The position numbers were made by a program, and so were the translations under genes. Below the pieces are notes generated by a model. It had not been told where the DNA came from, made no database searches, and saw only the letters and a program-made list of their open reading frames with translations. Source: Pyrus communis (lineage: Eukaryota; Streptophyta; Magnoliopsida; Rosales; Rosaceae). Taken from it: a stretch of DNA of 64,000 bases. This document shows, in pieces, positions 58,385 through 64,000 of this stretch (the first letter of the stretch is position 1; each line of letters starts with the position of its first letter). The stretch covers positions 15,451,799 to 15,515,798 of the forward strand of contig NC_084813.1 in the NCBI RefSeq assembly GCF_963583255.1, read 5' to 3'.

Positions 58385-60115
58385 AAGGTTTATACTATAG
58401 AGACTAACTTTTTAAATTAAATTTATAAATGAAAAGATATGATCGTGTTGCAGTTATATTTAGAATAAAAATGCGATTATGTAAATTCTAGTTGATTTAT
58501 GAATATCTTATTAGAAATTGATTACTTATAAAGAGTTGTAATTCTTAAAGAGTAAGGTTTTTACCTATCATACTACTATAAATAAAGACATAATGAGGGT
58601 AATAGAACAAACACCTTACAATTAAACCTCTCTCTTATCCCTCTTGCTACCGCCGACCCCCTCTTTCTAAACCCTTAGATAGCTCAGTTAAATAACCCTA
58701 CCACATGTTATTAGCACACTCTTGCCATAAGCTGAAGAATTGACAGATCGTAGGAGGAGGTTATCTTCCACAAAATTCAAAGGCTCTTCTTTGTTTTCTG
58801 CCAATCAGGTATGCTTAACATAAGGGAAGATATTTGAAACGTTCATGAAACATGAAAACATTCCCCATGATGCATGAACCCTTTTGTATTTATATTTTCC
58901 TTCTTATATATATATATATATATATATATGTTTCATACATTACGCAATTAAATTGCTATATGGAATTGTGAGTCAAAGCATATTAGGGTTTTTCGAACCC
59001 TAAAAAAATTCAAAAAAAAGAAAGAAAGGAATTTAGGATTTTGCGGAACCACTGCCGTACCACCACCACAAGGACCACCATGTTGGCCTGAAGCTCAGCC
59101 GCATGGAGACTCCCTTTGAGACGACGTCATTTGACATCTCGAATCTTTTTCGAAGCCTTTGGGTTTCGCTGCACACTGTGGACAACTCGGCCCTATGCCT
59201 AGTTTGGTTTCTTACCACGGGCATGCAGCCCTGACCCACACCAGTGCATGGTGGACTGGTGTTTCCATCTTGGCCCATGCCAGCAGCTTGCTACTGGGCT
59301 TAGCCTTTGCCACGGTCCGTGTCTTAGTCAACCAGCCTACAGGACTCGGCTTAATCCCTACGGCCTAAACCTGAAACCTAGCTACGGCTGGGGTTTCTCT
59401 CGCACCAACAAGCCTCTTGGTCTGCTTCCATAATATGGTTTCGGCCCAATAACACTAGCAGCTTGCTGCTGGGCTCCTGTATCTTAGGCCACGACAGCCA
59501 CATATGGGCTGCTTTTGCAGCCATACCCAAGCCCATTTGCTTATAGAGCTTTGCCCTACTTACAGCACCCAGCCCATATACTATTGGGCTATGATTTTTC
59601 GAACCCAATACTATTTTTTGGCATTATTTTGCTTTTACGATCGACCTCGTTTATTCTCGATCTATTGAATTAATTAAAAGTGACCTGCAGTCCATTAATC
59701 TAATAATTAATCCAAAATGATTGACCTAAAGATCACTTTTGGATATTATTAATTCAATGATTTATTTTTATACTTTGAACCGTTGACATACTTTCGTAGT
59801 AATAAAGCTCCCACACTTGAGTTCCCGAAGAAACTCAAATTCACTACACTTAAATCAGCATATTGCATTATGTGTTTCTTGCAAGAACCTTTCCTTCATG
59901 AACTAATTGTTCATAACAACTAAATTGAACTTGTAGTTTCATATTTAGTGCCTTTGAAACCTGAAGTTTTCATTCAAAACTTACCACATGAAACCTGTAG
60001 CTTTCATGCATAAATTAAATCAATACATGTTTATTAGAACTCGAATGTTCTATGATATATGTCTATGGGTTACCATATAACTAATCACGTTTTTGTTGTA
60101 CCCTCTGTTTAGGGA
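58385..60115 (+). other. Probable LTR and leader of the following copia element
   Basis: A possible promoter with ACTATAAATAAAG near 58574 is followed by a CT-rich leader and an ATTAGCACACTCTTGCC-like segment near 58710 that may be a degenerate primer site. An (AT)n tract lies at about 58908-58929. The long non-coding stretch to 60115 has unsupported open frames (59159-59433). LTR borders could not be determined. Confidence 0.4.
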
Positions 60116-63100
60116 CATGTCGAACTTGAACAAGCTTGATTTCACTGCTCTGAAAGTATCTGAGAAATTGCCTGAAGTGGGATCAAGACGTGAAGCTCCA
60201 TCTTACAGCAAAAGGTATTAGAGCCACCATCGAGGCACCCATCGACGAAAAACCTATCGATGAAGCTCAGAAAGCTACTGCAATGATCTTCATTCAAAGA
60301 CACATCCATGATGCTCTGCAGACTGAGTACCTCGTTGAGGATGACCCACGCACACTCTGGCTTGCTTTGGTCGACCGTTTCGATCACCAGAAAGACATAT
60401 ACTTGCCTGAAGCAAGACACGACTGGCAGCTTATTCGCTTCCAAGACTTTAATTCCGTGAATGAATACAACTCTGAAGTTTGTCAAATCCGATCACTACT
60501 AAAGTTCTGTAAAGTGGAACTAACCGAATCAGATCTCTTGGAGAAGACCTATTCGACCTTCCATGCCACCAATATTATCCTGCAGCAACAATATAGGGCA
60601 TAGAAGTTCACTAAATTTTTGGATTTGATATTTGTACTACTTATAGCTGAAAAACAAAAACAACTTTTGATAAAGAATCATCAGGCTCAACCGATTGGCT
60701 CGAACGCTGTGCCTGAAGCGTATGCGACCAATTCTAGTAGCCACAAACGACGAAAAAATAGTCGTGGCCGTGGCAATGGGCGGCAAGCCCCACCACAAGC
60801 CCACGGTCAACAAAATCAAGGCCCACCCAAGGAAGGAATTGTGACCCAACAACGTCCACCCCTTGCCCCTAAGGCCTCGAACTTCAAGAACAAGGGAAAA
60901 GTTACCGCTTCACCGGTTTCCACTGAAATGGACATCTGCTACCGCTGTGGATCAAAAGATCATTGGTCATGCGTATGCCGAGCTAACCTCGAGGCTATTA
61001 CCAAGTATCATTCCCGTCATGAGTCTAACTTTGCATACGTGTATCATCTGGAAGATGCTACTACATCAATGGAGATATCGGATTTTTAGGAAGCGTCAGT
61101 GCTTATGAACGAATAAATTAGACATGTTTTTAGGGTGTTTACCCCTAGTGGCCGAACCTACTAGGAGTGGCTAGCCCCTCTCCCTTATTTTTCTAGGTTT
61201 ATGGTTTAATTTTGAACAATTTTCTAAGTTTTTGGAATAATTTGTTTGGTTTTGGTTTCTTTTGAATTATGGATTGTTATTATATGGATATTATTTCTCG
61301 AATTGCTTAATTGAATGAATAGAATTATATTTATGCATGTGACCAATTCAATCAATTTATTTCTAGGATGTTTAGTAAGGAAGTTAATTGTCTGGCTGAT
61401 AGTGCTACCACGCAGACCATCTTGCGTGAGCGACGCTATTTTGCTAACTTTATACCCAAGAAAGCACATTTGACAACTCTTTCAGACCCATCCAACCTGA
61501 TTGAAGAATACGGAAATGCCTGTATCATGTTATCCAATGACACATTCTTAACAATTAAAGATGCACTCTATTCTCCACGTTCCGGAAGAACGTTTGGAGT
61601 TTTAGAGATATTCCAGATAATCAATATCATGTTGAAACCACTGAAGATCATGGTTATGAATTTCTTTATATCACTTCGTATGAATATGGCCAGAAGCGTA
61701 TTCATGAGAAGTTGGAACGTCTCCCAAGTGGGTTGTACATAACAACCATTCGCGGCATAGAAACCCACCATGTGGCCGGCCTTATGCCTGAGTTCCAGAG
61801 TACTTTGCTACTTTGGCATGATCATTTGGGACATCCTGGATGTGGCATGATGCGCCGTATCCTCAAAACATCTCGTGGGCATCGGCTACCTCCCTATGTT
61901 GGATTCCCGCCATGCAAAGCGTGTTCTATAGGCAAGTTGAATACTCAACCTTTGATTACAAAGATTATTCACAATCCCCTTAAGTTTCTTCAGAGGATTC
62001 AAGGGGATATTTGTGGACATATCCAACCAAACTGTGGACCATTTAAATATTTTATGCTGTTGCTTGATGCATCGACATGATGATCACATGTTTGCCTATT
62101 GTCCACACGCAACGCTGTATTTGCTAAACTCCTAGCACAAATTATTAAGCTAAGGGCTCACCACCCTGATTATCCGATCAAGTCGTGACAGACTTTTGAC
62201 GATTATTGCATGTCAGTAGGGATTGATGTGGAACATTCTGTACCCCATGTTCACACCCAAAAAGGCTTTGCAGAAGCTTTCATAAAGCGCATTCAATTGA
62301 TAGCTTGGACTTTGGTTATGAAAACCAAACTGCCGGTATCTGCTTGGGGCTATGCAGTATTGCACGCAGCTATGCTGGTCTGCCTGAGGCCCACCGTTAC
62401 CCAACCACATTCATCGTTATAATTGGTTACTGGATATGAGCCTGATGTCTCGCATTTACGGTTGTTTAGGTGTGCCATTTATGTGCCAATATCACCATCA
62501 CTACGTACCAAAATGGGTTATAATAGAAAAAATGGGAATCTATGTTGGTTATGATTCGCCATCAATTGTTCGCTATTTAGAACCCTTGACAGGAAATCTC
62601 TTTATCGCATATTTTGCGGATTGTCACACTTTGATGAGATAGTCTTCCCATCGTTAAATGGAGATAAGCATGCTAGCATTCCTGGAGAATGCCGCGAATT
62701 ATTGTGGTATACTCCCACTGTGTCTCATTTAGATCCCTGCATTGCTCAGTCAAAAACTGAGATGCGACGAATTATAGATCTTCAAAGCATTACTCAAAGC
62801 AAACCAGATGCTTTTAATGATATAGCTAAGGTGACAAGATCGCAAATACCCGCTGCAAATGCACCTACAAGGATAGATGTACCTATGTACGTCAACATTT
62901 GACCTGGAAAGGCCAGACTGTCCCCGAAGGTGGGGAAGCCGTACCTTCCACGTGGCCCGGTACATTGGCGGCTAGCCAATCATCTGTTCCGACCCTGAAG
63001 TATGGCAAACCTCTTAGTTCAAAGGATTCACAACCCTGGAAGAGGAAATCAGCACTAACTAGGGACCCTAGTTTGAATTTGATCATCACTCATTCATCTA

Positions 63101-64000
63101 TTCCAACGCATGAGGTTATTCCAGATTATGGTGATGTCTTAGTTGAGATAAACCGATCTCCCGAGAATCGTGATATTTTGGTCCACTATGTAGTATTGGA
63201 TAAGGTTTGGAATAGGAATGAGATGATCGTCGACGATGCATTTACGTACATAGTAGTTACTGACATTATGCTTAGCGATGACATTGAACCACGTTTTGTT
63301 GATGAATGCCAACATAGAACTGATTGGTCAAATTGGAAATAAGCAATCTAGGCCGAACTTGATTCACTTGCGAAATGTAAAGTGTTTGGATCTATTATTC
63401 CTACACCACCACGCGTGAAGCCCGTTAGCTACAAGTGGGTTTTCGTGAGGAAGCGTAATGAAAAGAATGAAATAGTGTGGTACAAAGCACGCTTCGTAGT
63501 GCAAGGTTTCTCTCAATACGAGGAGACGTATTCCCCTGTAATGGATGTTATAATGTTTCGCTACCTAATCAGTTTGGTAGTTTCCAAAAAATTGAATATA
63601 TAGCTTATGAACGTGGTAACCATGTATCTTTATGGGGATCTAGATACATAAATATACATGAAAGTTCCAGAATGACTTCCATTGATAGGTTCAAATAGTT
63701 CTAGACCACGAAACACTCTCTCAACTAGGTTAAGGAGGTCACTCTACGGATTGAAACAATCTGGGCGGATGTGGTATAACCGTCTGAGTGAATATTTGAC
63801 AAGTCAGGGTTATGTGAACAACGAATTATGCCCATGCGTGTTCATAAAGAAGTCACATTTCGGATTTGCAATTGTTGCAGTTTATGTCAACAACATGAAC
63901 CTCATTGGAACTCCCACAAAGCTTAAGGAAATTGTTGGCACATTTAAAATCAGAATTTGAGACGAAAGATCTTGGGAAAACTCGATATTGTCTTGGCCTG
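60116..64000 (+). pseudogene. Decayed copia gag-pol, continuing beyond the window
   Basis: It starts at the ATG at 60116 (M-S-N-L-N-K-L-D-F-T-A-L-K-V). A small deletion near 60150 shifts the frame. Gag continues at 60190-60603, is stopped by TAG and resumes at 60619-61089 with one CCHC knuckle (C-Y-R-C-G-S-K-D-H-W-S-C-V-C). In that knuckle the spacing is kept. The protease region follows (D-S-A-T-T near 61395). Next come the integrase zinc region (W-H-D-H-L-G-H-P...C-K-A-C, 61810-61925) and the integrase core (about 61990-62400). Reverse transcriptase runs from S-Y-K-W-V-F (63425) to Y-V-N-N (63883-63894), where both catalytic Asp are Asn. Several stops interrupt. It is unlike the Sirevirus in sequence and is a different copia lineage. 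Confidence 0.85.

Noticed and set aside
59159..59433. Open frames in the copia leader as a small gene
   Set aside because: Overlapping frames, no domain, and location within the presumed untranslated leader of a decayed copia element.

Overview
This is a stretch of nuclear DNA from a flowering plant, almost certainly a dicot. It has one intact conventional host gene, an intronless subtilisin-like serine protease of the SBT1.5 type at 34756-37119. Nearly everything else is transposable elements, many inserted into one another. The mix fits a woody rosid; I lean towards Rosaceae of the apple/pear type from the look of the repeats, but that is a recognition-based inference. The mix is Sirevirus copia, long-LTR Ty3/gypsy, Cassandra TRIMs carrying 5S rRNA promoter sequence, PIF/Harbinger MITEs with GAGCATCTCC-like ends, and hAT-like, Mutator-like and CACTA-like elements.

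Layout. 1-13780: a minus-strand Ty3/gypsy element (5' LTR 11561-13780, gag from 11483 downward, protease and start of RT at 864-1) is split by a complete young Sirevirus-type copia element at 865-10429. The Sirevirus has 1147-bp LTRs, target duplication GAACA, an uninterrupted 1663-residue gag-pol and an extra 3' ORF. 13781-17433: MITE remnants and the first copy of a 2.7-kb duplicated segment. 17434-22502: the 3' end of an old copia element, split by two solo LTRs (17498-20297 and 20341-22201). 22503-26365: mostly featureless, with one foldback MITE. 26366-29850: the second copy of the 2.7-kb segment, carrying three insertions that the first copy lacks (a Cassandra solo LTR and two MITEs). 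29851-34570: AT-rich DNA with MITEs and a complete Cassandra.

34574-37119: promoter and coding region of the SBT1.5-like protease, followed by a 200-bp foldback hairpin and a Harbinger-type MITE. 40240-42276: right half of a PIF/Harbinger-like element whose two-exon ORF1-type gene has a nonsense codon in exon 1 and a minisatellite in its intron. 43200-46281: decayed copia. 47885-49791: three MITEs (Mutator-like, Harbinger-like, CACTA-like). 50340-52816: a roughly 220-bp tandem block with a complete Cassandra inside it, then a Cassandra solo LTR. 53710-57995: a non-autonomous hAT-like element (8-bp duplication ATTACTTA) holding three 345-bp tandem units and a 2.2-kb solo LTR. 58385-64000: a decayed copia element of another lineage, running off the window.

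There is no operon-like logic here. The genes interact through insertion history. Paired target duplications at most insertions, plus empty-site comparisons between duplicated copies, allow a relative chronology by eye. I found no tRNA, genuine rRNA gene, CRISPR array or clearly undescribed enzymatic system. The most unusual items are the hAT-like element with tandem units in a conserved open frame, the hairpin-rich long-LTR family, and the Cassandra cluster.
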